A stretch of 64,000 bases of DNA from Botryotinia globosa (lineage: Eukaryota; Ascomycota; Leotiomycetes; Helotiales; Sclerotiniaceae), in contig RCSZ01000001.1 of assembly GCA_014898425.1 (NCBI GenBank), positions 558,001 through 622,000 of the forward strand. The letters are read 5' to 3'. Below the pieces are notes generated by a model. The model made no database searches, had not been told where the DNA came from, and saw only the letters and a list, made by a program, of their open reading frames with translations. The position numbers and the translations under genes are program-made. Positions 23,223 to 36,500 of this stretch are shown piece after piece (the stretch's first letter is position 1; each line of letters starts with the position of its first letter).

Positions 23223-24464
23223 TAATCATCAGCTTCGGAGTCCACCACCGTCTAGGATTGAGAGAAGTTCTCTCATTCCTGAGACGTGAGCGTGTGTTAT
23301 TCGGCACCCCAGAGAGTATCTTAAGGAATGGTGAGCCATCAAGGTTCATACACGAAAGTGTTCATGCCAATGAGGTGGACAGCCGCGGAACTTGGAATTG
23401 TGAAGATGAGCTCGAATATGCCAGCTTGATGATTTGGGAAGCTTGCAACTTGATGAGAAGCCAGTCCATGCTTGCGAGCTACTGCAACTACCGTGGTAAT
23501 CTCTCCAACTAGCTTGTGTGGTACGGACTTCACTTCAAGATTGAGCCAGTCGAGCGAGCTCACATGAGTGCACCACTGGAGTAGGTTCATCTCGCAGTGT
23601 TGAAATTTATCATCTCACGCAAGAATTCAGAGCGCTGCCAGAAGAGTCAGAAATGGTTTCTCGTGACACCAAATGAATTACTTACAGTTCGAGGAACTTT
23701 GGCCGCGAGGACATCGAATACAGCACCAGCTGTGATCTTTCTAGGATTGTTGAAACAGCAGTACACAGTTCAATCTTGACCCTGGTCCATCCTCCCAAAA
23801 TTTAAGACGAAAAAATCGGAAGATTGAAGATCGATCTGCAGAAAGTCGCCGTTAGCAAAGGTTCATAAAGGATAATGGAAGATCGCGACATGCCTGAAGT
23901 ATACTGACTTTGAGACCAGCACCTTATAGTAATTCCACCTCACAATCACTGAGAATTCATATCGATAGAGGCACGTCCGGAGACGGCTAGAGAGAAAAAA
24001 GTTTATTATTACATAACCATAACCACCACACAGTCCATCACCACCAATCTTCACCCAAAGAAAACCACCATCTTGATTTCCCCCATGCTCTTTTGGTTGT
24101 TGTAATATCTGGTGGTGAGGTTAGCCTTTACTCGGATTATGATGCTTAAGGAAGGACAACTTACTTGTTCAAGATGTGCGCAAGATCCATAGCCGCTGGA
24201 ACTTGAATGCTGTTGCTGTTGAGGTTGGAGCAGTCTGGGTGGCGCTATCGAATAGTTATCAAATTGAAGTCGAAAAGTCATTATCAGACGGTGGCTGTTG
24301 TCTTGCAGTATGTTTGACACTGAGTGTTGCGGGTCCAGCTTGTAGTTAGGATTTGGTTGGATTTTAATTTTTCGACCAAGGGCATAGTCGTTCTTATAAG
24401 AACAAGCCAGACCCCCAACACTCAATTAGTGCATGGCAAATTGCCTGAGCACCGTTGTTTTCTA

Positions 24465-24568
24465 GGCTCTGTATTCTTTCTCTGTTCTTGCTCGATTGAA
24501 TCTCCATCTTGCGATAGCAGCTTCGTTTCCCGCTGAATGAAGTTCAAACAGAGAAAGAACACAGAGCC
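24465..24568. repeat. Inverted repeat, 22-bp arms, one mismatch, 60-bp loop
   Basis: The left arm at 24465-24486 begins GGCTCTGT and the right arm at 24547-24568 is its reverse complement with a single A/G difference. The arms are purine/pyrimidine-biased (TTCTTTCTCTGTT). It could be a transcript hairpin or the ends of a very small element; no target duplication is evident. Confidence 0.65.
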
Positions 24569-25121
24569 CAGAGATCGGCACAAAAAGGCATTTTCAAATA
24601 GGCACCTAGACCTTGAAGTACTAAGTTCGTCAGCTTATTTCTTCGAAACGCGGAATATGGATATCACTTACAACTGAACAGACCACGCAGGCCAGCCTTT
24701 TGCGGTGGCTCAACCTCAGAATCGATGGTGTCAGGATCCTCCATTGTCTCCTGCTTGAATATGTTAGTCTTGTCACGAACATCAAGCTAAATCAAGTGGA
24801 TCGAAAGAGAGGAGAAGAAAAAAGGATGGACGGACGAGAAAAAAAACTTACTTAAGGTGTCCCCCACCACACCACCACCATATTTCCCCGCAGATTTCTT
24901 CTCCCAGTCAATTCTTGATCTGCCAATGTAGAGTCAGCAAGCGTCGGCTTCATTTGAGCAGAAAGAGGGAACTTACCTGAAGCTCGCACAGCACACACCA
25001 CCACTAAATTTCCCAGCAGACCTCCTCTTTCTATAAGCACTGTTCTCACTCTGAGCAACAGGCTGTAACTCGATACTACCGGGGCCTGAGGTCAAAGTTG
25101 ACAGCTGAAATTTGAAGAGCC

Positions 25122-25175
25122 GTATCTGATGACTTGAATCATCAGCCGCAAGTGACTGATGATTCTCATCGATAC
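25122..25175. repeat. Imperfect hairpin
   Basis: GTATC-GATGA-AATCATCAG on the left (25122-25145) pairs with CTGATGATT-TCATC-GATAC on the right (25156-25175), allowing small bulges. The loop is 10 bases. Confidence 0.5.
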
Positions 25176-27329
25176 GCTCAAAGCCTGTGAGCTAAGCTAG
25201 GCAGGAGCAGGAGCCGGTTCTCCCTTGGGTGAGAATTTGCTTCTCTTCCAATTATAGAGAACCAGCCCCCACTCCGCCATGGCTTATCACATAATGGCGT
25301 CATTTCAGTCATCTGAACACCTGTGAACTGGCATGGTTAGTAAAATTCTCAGCATAGTTTAGAGGGAATCGCATGAACATACCTGCCGATGATCTCGGCA
25401 CCACCTGCGGTTGGTAAGACCGAGGCGGGCCGCTCCCGTCGAGTTTTCTCATCTTCTCAAAACTCTGGAGAAAATTGAATTTCAGCACATGATGACATTC
25501 AGGTTGACGGAGTGGTTGAATATGACGATGTTAAACAACAAATGCAAGTGGGGAAGACTTTATAATCACATACCTCTTTGTATTTGTTTCACTTTGAGAA
25601 GTCAGGGACTTATGGGTGCCCTGCCTCTCTATGTTTTGTTCGAAAGATAGGTTGATCATCGCTGGAGCAGAATTGATTGTTAGTAAGTTATCCTTTCGGT
25701 CTTCATCAAACATCCGATAGATCTCTGAAGATAACTGAATGCCGGTGATGGAATAAAACTGGAACTCTTTGATCTCACATACCCGTTTGAACTGGTTTCG
25801 CGTTGAGAGGACGGAGCACATAGGATAATCGAGTTAAATGGCGCTGTGATCCGTCCTCTCCATCATTTTTTGCATGGTAGGAGTTGAGAAGGCATCTCCG
25901 TAGAAATATGGAAGAAGGAGGAAGAGGAGAAAGTTTTTGTTTGTGGTTGTTGTTTGTGGGAAATCTGAAATCGCTAGAAGTGCAGCAGATCAAATAGAAT
26001 TCAAAAACGGCAGAATTCCCAATCTTCTCTAGCGTGGAAAAAGCAGATAAAAATCAGACCACTACCCTTACTAAGCCTCTCCTGCTCTTGATTTATCATT
26101 GGATAGATCTGCTTTCGCACTAGTCTTTCAGATCCAATTTCTCTGCTTAAGTACTTCCCTTCTCATCTTCTACCTTCCTTTCTTTTTCTTTCCTCTCCAA
26201 CCCATCAAATACCATGGATCCTCACAGTGATATCCCCATTATTACTTCCTGAGCCTCACAGCATGGTGTTTAATGCAGATCAAATTTGAACATCAATACA
26301 CCCATAGCAAAGTTATTGCGAATGGGAAGCAAATGTGTTCAAACATAGCGGGGAAGCCACAGCTTCAAGTATCATCGATTCTTACAGTTGACGATCTTCC
26401 ATATCTCTCTGATTTAATCATTAGGTGTTGCTTGTTGCAGATTGAAGTGAACTTCAAAGTGCTCAAGGCAGAGTCTATCTGTGAGGGGGCATAACCACGT
26501 TCATACATACAATACAATTCATTGACTGTAGATTGATTTGCAAATATTTGGCTGCTGGGAGAACTGGAGTATTAACGCGCTCTTATTTTATCATTTGTAT
26601 CTAAGTGTAATCATCAACAACTATCTTGATATGTGTTATTTATTGCATCAATCCTATATGTGATACTTGAAATAATTGAATATTATTCCGTGCTTACAGT
26701 ATTCCCCAGTCCATACTCATCATTCTACAGTCACAGCCTTACACTCCCAAGATTTTATTCCGCTCTCAGCCTCATGCACTGACAAACACCACTTCTATCA
26801 AAAAAGAAAAAAAAATGAGAATTATTAATCTTCTCAATTGCCCACAAGACAATTCGAAGTGTCTAGATACCCATTTTGCATAAACAATTAAATTCAAGGC
26901 GGTCACTCGAACCGAGAATCCCCTAAATAGCCAGTCCCGAAGTTCTCCCATCCCTTCACATTTTTGTTAATTCAGCGTCCTCAATAAAACTCACATACAA
27001 ACATCTATTCCACCAGAAGAAATCTGTTTCTTCCACTAAATTCTATTCTTATTCACTGTTACTTCAATTGATTTTAATTACCTACACAAGAACCCGCTGA
27101 TATGCTCATGTGCCCGTGTGATTCTGCCTTGAACCCCGCGCAAGATGAACAAAATACAAATCAGCGCTGTCTCGTTGATTTTCAATAAATTTGCGCTGCA
27201 CTCTAAACTGCCCTTCGCTATCAATGGTAAACGCGGAAGGTTGAACGAGAATCATTGTAGACTCAAAAAAAACGCGACACGCCCAGCTGGAACCAATCGA
27301 GTCCCTCATCTACAGACTCTATTCACTCC

Positions 27330-28889
27330 TCATCTATCTATCGAGCACTCAATATGTCGATCGACTTTCTTGCGAAGTACTTTTTCCAAATAATCTGTCA
27401 AATCCATAATTGGCATGTCTGGTAAGCTGCACATGGCTGCCTGGAACTCCCAGTCATCTTCATCAAAAGGTAGAGTCGTGTAATGCATCCACTTCATGGC
27501 AAATGTCTGGAGTAAAATCATGCCCATTGGTCTAGTACGTTCGCCAAAGCATCCTTTGGCAACAAACTTTAGATAGAGACGAGAAATAACATACAGTGGA
27601 GTTTCCGTTTTGCCCTCCTGCATGTTTTTGACGTGGTTGCTGTGGTGTTCGGGATGCTTTAATCTGTCTGTTCTGAGGTCTTGGACGCTAATATCATAGA
27701 TGAATTCCTCCAGCCATTCATGAACTCCTAGTTTGCATTGGCATCGGTTTGAGAGTCCAACATACCATTCTGTATCTCTCTTTACATTTGAAGAGATTAG
27801 GAATTGATTGAGCGTACAGAAAGTATATGGCGTGAGACAATTTTGCGAATACAGGCATTTGGAGACGAAGTATTTGAGCGCAGCCACGAAGACGTAAGTT
27901 TGAGAGACTCTTATATCTATCTGCGGCGTCCGAGGAAGTTCTGTCACTTTTGAACAGCCTAGGAGATTACTACAAGGATTCTTAGCTGCCTCAATAGAAT
28001 TTGAAGATCCTGACTTATTGATCCTCTCCTCAACCATCGGGAACATTGATGTATCGACTGACTCAACGTGAATTGGGCGCTTAGCGGTCGTACAGAAAGA
28101 AAGTGTCTTGGAATTGAGGTATTTCATGACTTCGCACTCGATAGGACAGTCACCAGCCCTGAAATATAAAAGTTCTTTAAGTCCTTCAATCGTGTATGAC
28201 ATTACGCCTCTTGATGTGAGGGAGTGAAGATGATGCAAAGGAGTCTTTTTGAACATTTTATCGTTTTCTCCCCAACATTTCCATAACATCTCGGATAGCT
28301 TCATAATCCCAGAATAGTTAATTCTCTTTTTCATGTTAGCAAATGAAGTTTCTTAGAGGTTTCAACGAGGATATCACCATACCATATGTATCCATAGGAA
28401 TTCAGGTAACGACCATGCAGCATATTCCGCAATGTTTATTTCCATATTATACATTTTCCGAAGTACCATAGCATTTTCTTCAATCTGATCACCCCAAGAC
28501 AGATCGAATGCGTCTTTATAGACTTTAGTACCTCGGTCGATGTTTTCCCGGCAGATTCCTTTCCTGGGATCCCTCAAGCTGGAACGGCTTCCTCTGGAGT
28601 ACCTTTTTCTATCGACTTCTCCTGGGGCACCTTTTCTGCTAAGATCTCTTCTTCTGGAAGACATTTCTCTCGATTTCCCTTTCTCAGTATCTTGGAAGAC
28701 CTTTGTATTTTCACCCTCATCTCTAGACAAATCATAGAGCCATCCAGAATCTTTTTGAATTTGGAGTTTGGAGGAGCAATCAACTGGCGTCGTCTTAACC
28801 TTCTCATCTAATTCGTCCAGTTTTACACCATAAAAAAGCTCTGAGCATGTCTGCCGAGAATCTGCCATTATCTGGCCTGTATCTGACAT
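27330..28889 (-). CDS. Lineage-specific protein of unknown function, 500 aa, 2 exons
   Basis: Exons 28889-28383 and 28325-27330, joined by a 57-base intron (donor GTATGG, branch GCTAAC, acceptor AAAAAG) in phase 0. Residues 60-125 are strongly charged and Arg/Ser-rich (SSRRRDLSRKGAP, RGSRSSLRDPRKG), probably disordered or nucleic-acid binding. From about residue 130 the sequence looks globular and aromatic-rich, with several cysteines (SNRCQCKLGVHEWLEEF, KGCFGERTRPMGMILLQTF). No signal peptide, membrane segment or known motif is visible. I do not recognise it. Both exons are open and well spliced, which favours a real gene. The next gene upstream lies on the same strand and is also unknown. 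Confidence 0.7.
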
Positions 28890-29431
28890 CGATATAAGAT
28901 ATTAGATGGCAGGTTTATGAACAGTACAGTTGCTTTCTATCGTATGTATATATTCGTTGCTGGAGCCGCTGTTACTGATGCTGGAATCGAAGACGTGACA
29001 GATGTAGGATATTTCTTGGTGAGAATTTGGACCGTGGTTTAAGTATAGATAAATGATAAATATCAAATACTAGTGATAAATGAAATTATAAAATGGGCAA
29101 TTAGAGATACGCGTGTATAGAAATGAAGCAATTGATGGTCGTTGAACGTGAGGATGAAACAGAAATAGGACACATTAATAGCAATCATCATTTCTAGTGC
29201 ATTTCAAAACAAGAAGGTTGTGTCAAATGGCAATAATCATTCTTGCTTTATTTGACAAATGTATTGTTCATGAAACGCTCCTACCTGCCGTTTGTGGAAA
29301 TTGTTTGTAAAACTTCAGACTGAAGAGAGAAAGAACATCCAGCGCCAACATGATTGTGCTCCATGCAATATTAACCAGCCTTTCGAACCTTTTCAAAGCC
29401 TTGCAAATTTTAATTCATGCAAAAAGAAAGT
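28890..29431. other. Intergenic region between two tandem minus-strand genes
   Basis: About 540 bases, AT-rich in the middle. It holds the promoter of the 500-residue protein gene. No other feature seen. Confidence 0.5.
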
Positions 29432-30538
29432 CTATTTAGATTCTAATTCGGATTCTAGCACTCTAGAGACCGCTCGTACACCTAAAGCATGTGTTATCAT
29501 TCTTGAAGCGACAGTAACTGTCGTTTTGGGTCTTCTAGTTAAAGCTTGGCTGGTTCTTGGCAAGATTGAGGTAGTAAGGCGTGCCTTCGAGTTTTGTGTA
29601 TTGAAGATAGGAGAGTACACGGTTCTAAGGCTGTTCGAACTGGTAGATACACTGCTTCGGAACGACTTCATGATTTCGGCAGGATGAGGTCTCCTCCCTG
29701 GTGTTGACGTGGGCGATAAAACTCGTGACTGAGAATTGCTTAATCGTCTTTTTGGGCTTGAAGTTGACCATGTGGCTCTTGCCTCCTGATTGCTCTGCAT
29801 TCTCAAACGTGAATCTCTACTATCCTTTTCGCCGTCTCTACTTCTTCCGGAAACACTTGGTAGGTTACGATGCGCCACAGGGCTTTTATAACTTTGAGAC
29901 TTGAAGAGGTCCACGGTCGTGTGTGGAGCTCCCCCGTCGCTTCTATCTTCGAATGGTATCGGTTTGCCTCCATTTTCTGAAACAGTCATTCTCTCTCGAG
30001 ACTCCTCATGATTCTCAGAAGTCTCTCTAGACTCTATTGCTTCGCAACTGTGGCCGGGTGTTTTATTTTTCTCGATTGTAATGACTTCTTCGGTGGTAGC
30101 CTTCGTGGTGATTGCTGCCGTTTCCTCCCCCTCATATTTGCCCATATCTCTCGAATTTCCACTCCCAGTAAGTAGATCCGGCACATTGTTCTCGATTGTA
30201 CTTGGTAGCTCGATTGGGACCGCGGCGACAATGACACCTTCAGAGTTCTTCTTGTTTCTTCCTTCAAAAATCTCTCTAGCATCAACTCGTGCGTCAACCT
30301 TCTCCTCGATGAGTATTGGTGCACTGAAACCAACTATGACCCAATCGACTCGACCCCCAGGAAGTATATTCTTTTGCCACACTACTTTATTTCGTGTGGT
30401 ATTCTCAGCCCGCTGTCGGGTTCGAAGATCGACATTGCACTGCTCTCGCTTCCTGTCCCAAGAAACTACGTTCTTGATGCTGGCTGCAGCGCATTAGTAA
30501 AGGTCTACCAGACTAAAGCCATTCTTACTTTGTGACAT
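29432..30538 (-). CDS. Ser/Thr/Arg-rich protein of unknown function, 353 aa, 2 exons
   Basis: A 10-base first exon (30538-30529, ATG TCA CAA A) joins across a 45-base intron (GTAAGA...ACTAATG...CTGCAG) to 30483-29432; the total of 1062 bases is in frame. The first 60 residues look folded (NVVSWDRKREQCNVDLRTRQ, LPGGRVDWVIVGFSAPILIE). The rest is low-complexity and polar: Glu/Thr-rich to about residue 165, then Ser/Arg-rich (SPKRRLSNSQSRVLSPTSTP), suggesting a disordered, phosphorylatable tail. No known domain. The tiny first exon is inferred from a perfect donor and the preceding ATG. Confidence 0.65.
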
Positions 30539-33500
30539 GTCTTTGGTTGATATTGATATCCGTAGCTTTTCCGAATATTTGAGTGGCTGAGATGGCTTCT
30601 TAAGACCTCAAATTTATGGTTGAGTTCTCGATCGACGATACGAGTGTTGTACTAGAAATGCGCAACTTCGTATGCGGGATGAAGAGTGAAGTATGAATAA
30701 AAACCACAGTCGCTTCAATAAATATACGTGAGACCTGAGGAGGGATATCTTCTCTTTTCTTCTACGAGAAAAAGTGTAGAAAGGCGAATTTGAGACATAT
30801 GTTTTGGATTTCGGATTCCGAGAGAATGTGAAGCATACCAGTGGATCGAACTGGAAGGTGCTCCTAAACAGGAATCGCTCGTTCCTTCTCGAGAATCTGT
30901 ATTATGGGAGGACTGATACAGAGTTTTGTGGTAAGAAAAATGTATTTGATATGGGTTTAATTTGTGATATGCGAAGTTGCAGATGATGTATGAGAAGATG
31001 AATGGTGTTTGGAGAGTAAGAAAAAGAAGCGATGGCAGAACTTCACCGAAAAGGAAATATACTTGAAACTCGTCATGAAGCTTTTGAACTGATTCTAAGA
31101 TCGTATTTAAGAACGATATATTCATTCAAAGAGCAGGTTGGTATCTTAATGATGAATTAATTGTAGATTGGACTTATCATGTGATTCGATCTTTGTCATG
31201 TGATAAGAAAAAGCACAAAGCTAATATCTTAACAATCAAAATATCTCAAGTAACGAGCCACGATAGACAATAAGGGACTTCAACATGGCATCTTCAATAT
31301 CGCACAACTGCTCAGTGCCATGCATGCTGTTGACGTTCAACTGCAGGATCTGTCACATGTTCTTCCCTGCGGAGTGAAACTCGTCGCAAAATATGACATT
31401 TGGGGACTTAGAGGCGTACCTGTTGGGAGACAGTGGATAGCTGAGTTTAAGAAAAAGGATGCATTTCAAGATTCTCGCGGTCATCATATTATAGAAGAGA
31501 AGGAACTGGCTTGCTTGGATTCCAGACTTCCCACTAGGGTTACTACAACAAGGTGCCAGAAAGACGCTCAGTGACTAAAGCTGCAAATTGTTGCGTTGAT
31601 CTGGAGTGCTTTGCCGTTCTTCTTCAATATACAAAGCGTGCTTTTGGGCAAAAAGAGGTAGAGAGTAGGCGGATTGAAGGATGTTTCTGATTGTTGTGAA
31701 GTCCGACCTATGGTTGTGAGGGTAGAAACTCTAAGCTCCTGACACCGAGCAGATCTAATATTGAAACATTTCCAGTTATCATTCCGAATTTCATATTCGC
31801 GGATATTTTTTTTCGGATTCTGGCAGATTGTGTTACTCTCGAGTGAGGGTGAGGTAATGGAAGACGGTTCACTCGTTCACTCTTGCTAGAATTGATGTTC
31901 TTGCCGTATTTTCTTTTTGCATCGGTGTCTTAGAGATGTAATTGAGCATGCGTTCTTCGGCCCCAATTATGGACTCATCACTGGTGCTGTCATGGTTTTC
32001 CTGGCTTGGCTTAGACATCAAGATGTTGTTTGAGCTCGAGATATGATACTACCACCCACCGGTAATGTTGGGAATGCGTCTGATTCAAGCACGTTACATA
32101 TTCAACGAACTATCATGTATTCTGCAAGCTTTAATTGGTACTCCGGATCCTTAACAACGTAAGCCTTCCGGTTTTAAAGCATGGATCAATCCGCTGCGTT
32201 ATAATTACCCAGATGAGAATATAAGATTCTGATAGGAAAACCCTTGTTCGACAGCATGTATCATTGCCACCTGCCTTTGCACAAAGATCATCCTGCCATT
32301 ACGAATCCTTCATCTCGGTATACTTGCATACGCGTGTTTTCTTTCTGATACACGTAATCTTTTTCAGAATTTTCCGCTCATATTGAGAATACACTTGCTC
32401 AAGTGCTGGCCTCTGATAACAATTCGCGTACAGAAGCCACGTCTGATATCTATACAAACATCTGTTAATGAAATGAGGAGCTCGGGGACATCGCCTTTGA
32501 AGTATGGTGGTCTTCCTAAATTTCAGATTCATTACTGACCTAACTAAACCCATGTTGCCGAAGTCTCAGCAAACAATTGCTTGCCGCCTTCCGTTCTCAA
32601 CCCCTAACGGCTTTTCCCCAGTCTATCGGTACCGATCGCCACCCCTATATATTTCATCCTTTGCCACTGGTAGGCACAATGAAATTAATCTCCTGCCAAT
32701 CTCGCCTCGATTCCCTACACACAAAATGCAGAAGTCCTGGTAATACTCTACCCCGGATTTTCATTGTTGAAAGTTCAAGTGAGGTATCGCTCATAAAATA
32801 CCTGAGACTTAGGTACGGAAGAAAAATGCTCTGAGCTACAGTACTGAACATCTGACGAAGGATCAACCACTCCTCAGTTACCGGCGGAATGACCGCCACA
32901 AACTAACCCTCGCGGCTCCGCCCTCTTCCCTCTCCTCAAAATTCGACGTCTTGTGACTGAACGACTTTGCGTTACATTCTCCGATGCACCTAATTGACAT
33001 CAAGAGCCTCGATAGAAGCTACCAAGGTACATACATACCTGCATCCCCCACCTCGGAGACCCCCAATCTTGCAGTGCCAAGCCCGAGGTCCGAGTACCTC
33101 ATCACGGCGAACCCTACATCAAGTAGGCACGTATATTCCCGGCGCTAACTATCACGTGTATGATCATGCCACGAAAGTACATTCGATGAAAACCCCCAAG
33201 CAAAAACTAGCAAGGAAAAATTAGATAGTTGGTAAGAAAGAAGGCAAGTCGTCCGGATAAAGTTCTCAGGCTATTTATGTGTAGCCTCAACCTTAACATC
33301 CCTCCACTCCACTCTCCGCACACCCCCGTTATCCCCTGGAGCACTTCCGTTGCGTACCCACACCACGCATCGAAAACAAAACTTAGGTACAACCCCGGCC
33401 GGCAATCACCGCCCTTGGGATGAAGAAACCAGGATGAGACTAGGATGCAGATGAACGCAACCATGTTACATACACATTACCAAGTTCAAATCGAGGGCTT

Positions 33501-36500
33501 GCAGGCGAGAGTTCCAGCAAAGTAACAGAACGGTATTACAGAATATGTACCCCAGAAATGCCTCGTTTTTATATCGTATTTGTGTCACTTGCGGATGTAC
33601 GCTGGTTGTACAAAATACAGAGAAAATGCGTTCCTGGGGAAATGCGGGGTACATGTTCACCACGTTACTAGCGGTCACTGGGACTGTACGTTGTTCAGTG
33701 TATTTTTCCGTCTATCCTTCTTATCATTCCATTCATTTCTCCATTGAGAGAGACTAATCTGGGAGGAACCTTGGCTGACTGTTACGATTCCACCTCTTCT
33801 TTCGATAGCCAATCAATAGCCTGACAGATTCCCCATAAATAACCTTACTTTAACCTTAAGCTCCGAACTTCGCTTTCATGCTTAACCTGCTCGTTGCCTG
33901 CTTGGTTTCTTCAAGGGTTGTTTATACAAGCATTTCAACCTGACAAATTTCTTTTGATAAATTAGCCCATCCACCTAAAATACGACGGGATACTATGTAC
34001 GATCTTTGTACTCCGACGAACATCCATTGCATATTTGACAACTCACGCCCCCATTCTTGCATGAAATTCCCAATTTTGCGAGTCATTAGGTGCTGAAAGT
34101 GTCAGGTTATGATCGGCTTTGTCATATCATAGGATTCATTTCAACCAGTAAAAACTGTTACCAAAGTTTGGATATGGCTTTTATGTGACAGAGATTATAG
34201 ACGTGACAACGCGTTGCTTGGTGCTATATGACTCGTGATTCTTCTGATGACATACGAAGTATCATGTTACTATTTGTTATGCTAGATGAAGGAATTGTTG
34301 CGATGTTATGATGAAAACCATGCTTGCTAGTTTCACCGATAGATCTCATTATTCCTAGTACCAATCAGGGAGCTTGTTGTTTGGCAAAGAGCTTCCAAGA
34401 AGAAAATTTGCAGATATGCTTTTTGATCTCTCAGAAGTGTGTGTCATTATCGATCTTGCTTGTACACTTAATTTCTTGTGGATCGACAGGCTGTGACACT
34501 TCATATGGTGTAGAGGCTGTACTTTCATTTTGGCCCTACCTCTTTTTCCTGTCATGGGCTGGTGACGGCTTGGTAGGAAAGACTTCCATGAATTGCAGTA
34601 GTATTATCTGCGCCATCTTCTTCCTTAGTCGTCGGTTGATGGTTGCGAAGATTGAAATATTATCAATGACATCCTAATCTCACAATGGCTCTCAGCGTTC
34701 TTCTCGCATGTTTACATGAAGAATAAAGCTAAGCAGGTGCAGCTCTTCTCGACACGTCTCGTATGGCCTAGATGGGATCAGTGGAGATTTGTATGATTCG
34801 TTCCCGGCTCTCCTCATATTAATTGTAGGCAATGTCCCAGGCTTACGTGCCCTATATTATTGCTACTATCACTGCCGAAACCTGGGGATCTGCTAGTAAC
34901 AAACGTGGTACAAAGAGATCGTACTTATATCCAACATGCCGATTCGCCAATGATGTTCCCGCGCGTTTCGGGTGTCAAGCCACAATACGTGACGCGCCTC
35001 GTTTCGTCTTTGAAGAAGCCATACCGACGCGCGTTAGGCTTGGCCTGAAAATCTAAATTGTTTAGATTGCTGTAAATCAGGAGCAGAGAATGACAGTGCC
35101 AGCTTGCGTGTAGTGTCCTCATTCTCTCAGATCTTCCAGATCTACAGGATGGCCCCCACACCGAATGTTCTTGCTGGCTCGGCAAGGTGGTGCCTTGTGA
35201 TAGGTATAGTTCAGGCTCACTGATGGCCCGAGCATCCCACAAAATGTTCTCCCCAGCCATTATTGCTAGAATTATGTGGGTTTTGTGATACGCCACCCCC
35301 TCATTCTGTTAGGACGTTCGCATAATGCACGGCTGCTTTTTCTAGTTCGTCCCACTAGATATTAAGTTTGGTTAGCTAGAAAATTGTCCGATGTTTGAAG
35401 GACCTGATGGAATAACATTAGTGCAGAACATGCAAGGCTAGTGCCCTGGCATTCAAAATCAAATTAACTCACACTCAGGGGAGGTCGATATGCACCCACA
35501 GCATACTGACGTACTAGAAAATAGGTCAGTGCTGGTAGAAAATTATGTTAGTGAGAGACTCTAGCGCCGCTTTGCTTTTTGAGAACATGTTGAACCAGTT
35601 GAACCTACATATTAAATGTTATTGAGTGATATGAAAGGTTTACGACACGAATACTACCGAAATGATGTGAATTACTGCAATAGGAAAGGTCTTTCTAAGT
35701 GAGAATTAAATGATTCAGCAACTGCGTATTTCACTCCACTAAAAGCATATCTCATGTTGAGCCAACCAATGTGATTCATCTGATAGTAAATCGTCTCACT
35801 CGACCGAGACAAATTCACCCCAAGTGGCAAATACTACCTTCGTCCTTGGAAGTAATATCACTCCCATCCCACATACTACTCTTTCATGCATATGGGTATT
35901 TGCGAACTCGGACTCATATCATAAACCAATACTTGATCAAGACTAGAGGCCTACCAATTCATGCCACTCTCGTCTGAAATTTCAAGCTTCTCGAGCAGGT
36001 GCCTGACCACTCAGGCAACAAATATCAGGCCCTTTATTACTCCTAAGGTTTTTCGCATCGTACGTGAATTGATTCGAAAGCTTGCGATTAGATCGAATTC
36101 CAGGGACAGCTTCCAATGGCGCCATGCTGACTGTATCTCCGCATTAGATCGGCCATGCCTACAAGGACTCGGTCAAATGGCAGGTGAATGTCGCGAAGAT
36201 CCCGTATGCTTCAAGGAGAAAGATCTTTGCTCTGGTGATAGGGTTCCCAAAATTCAAGGTGGCGGAGTTGACGACTACGAATTCTACCACACTTGATCGT
36301 ATGTCCCCCAAGCTGTCAGATTGATGTTTACATAGATTGCTTTCTAGTTTCGTCTCAGAGGTCGATCATGTCTATCAATGCCAATGTATTCCTGCACGGA
36401 TAGAGTCGTACGTATCTTGGTACCGAACAATTCCGAAAGCGTCCCATGTATACATTGATATCCGAAGTCCAATGATACATCGGGACAACCGACCACATGT

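Larger units (their letters stand above)
23223..27329. other. Gene-poor region
   Basis: About 4 kb with no frame I can assign. A 124-codon minus frame (24425-24051) with a short Gln/Ser run has no family features. Two inverted repeats inside are listed separately. The left half has mixed base composition; 26.5-27.1 kb is AT-richer. Confidence 0.4.

Noticed and set aside
29292..29687. 131-codon plus-strand frame
   Set aside because: It overlaps the C-terminal half of the well-supported minus-strand 353-residue gene and shows no domain.
34925..35296. 123-codon minus-strand frame
   Set aside because: No family features, and competing frames exist on the other strand.
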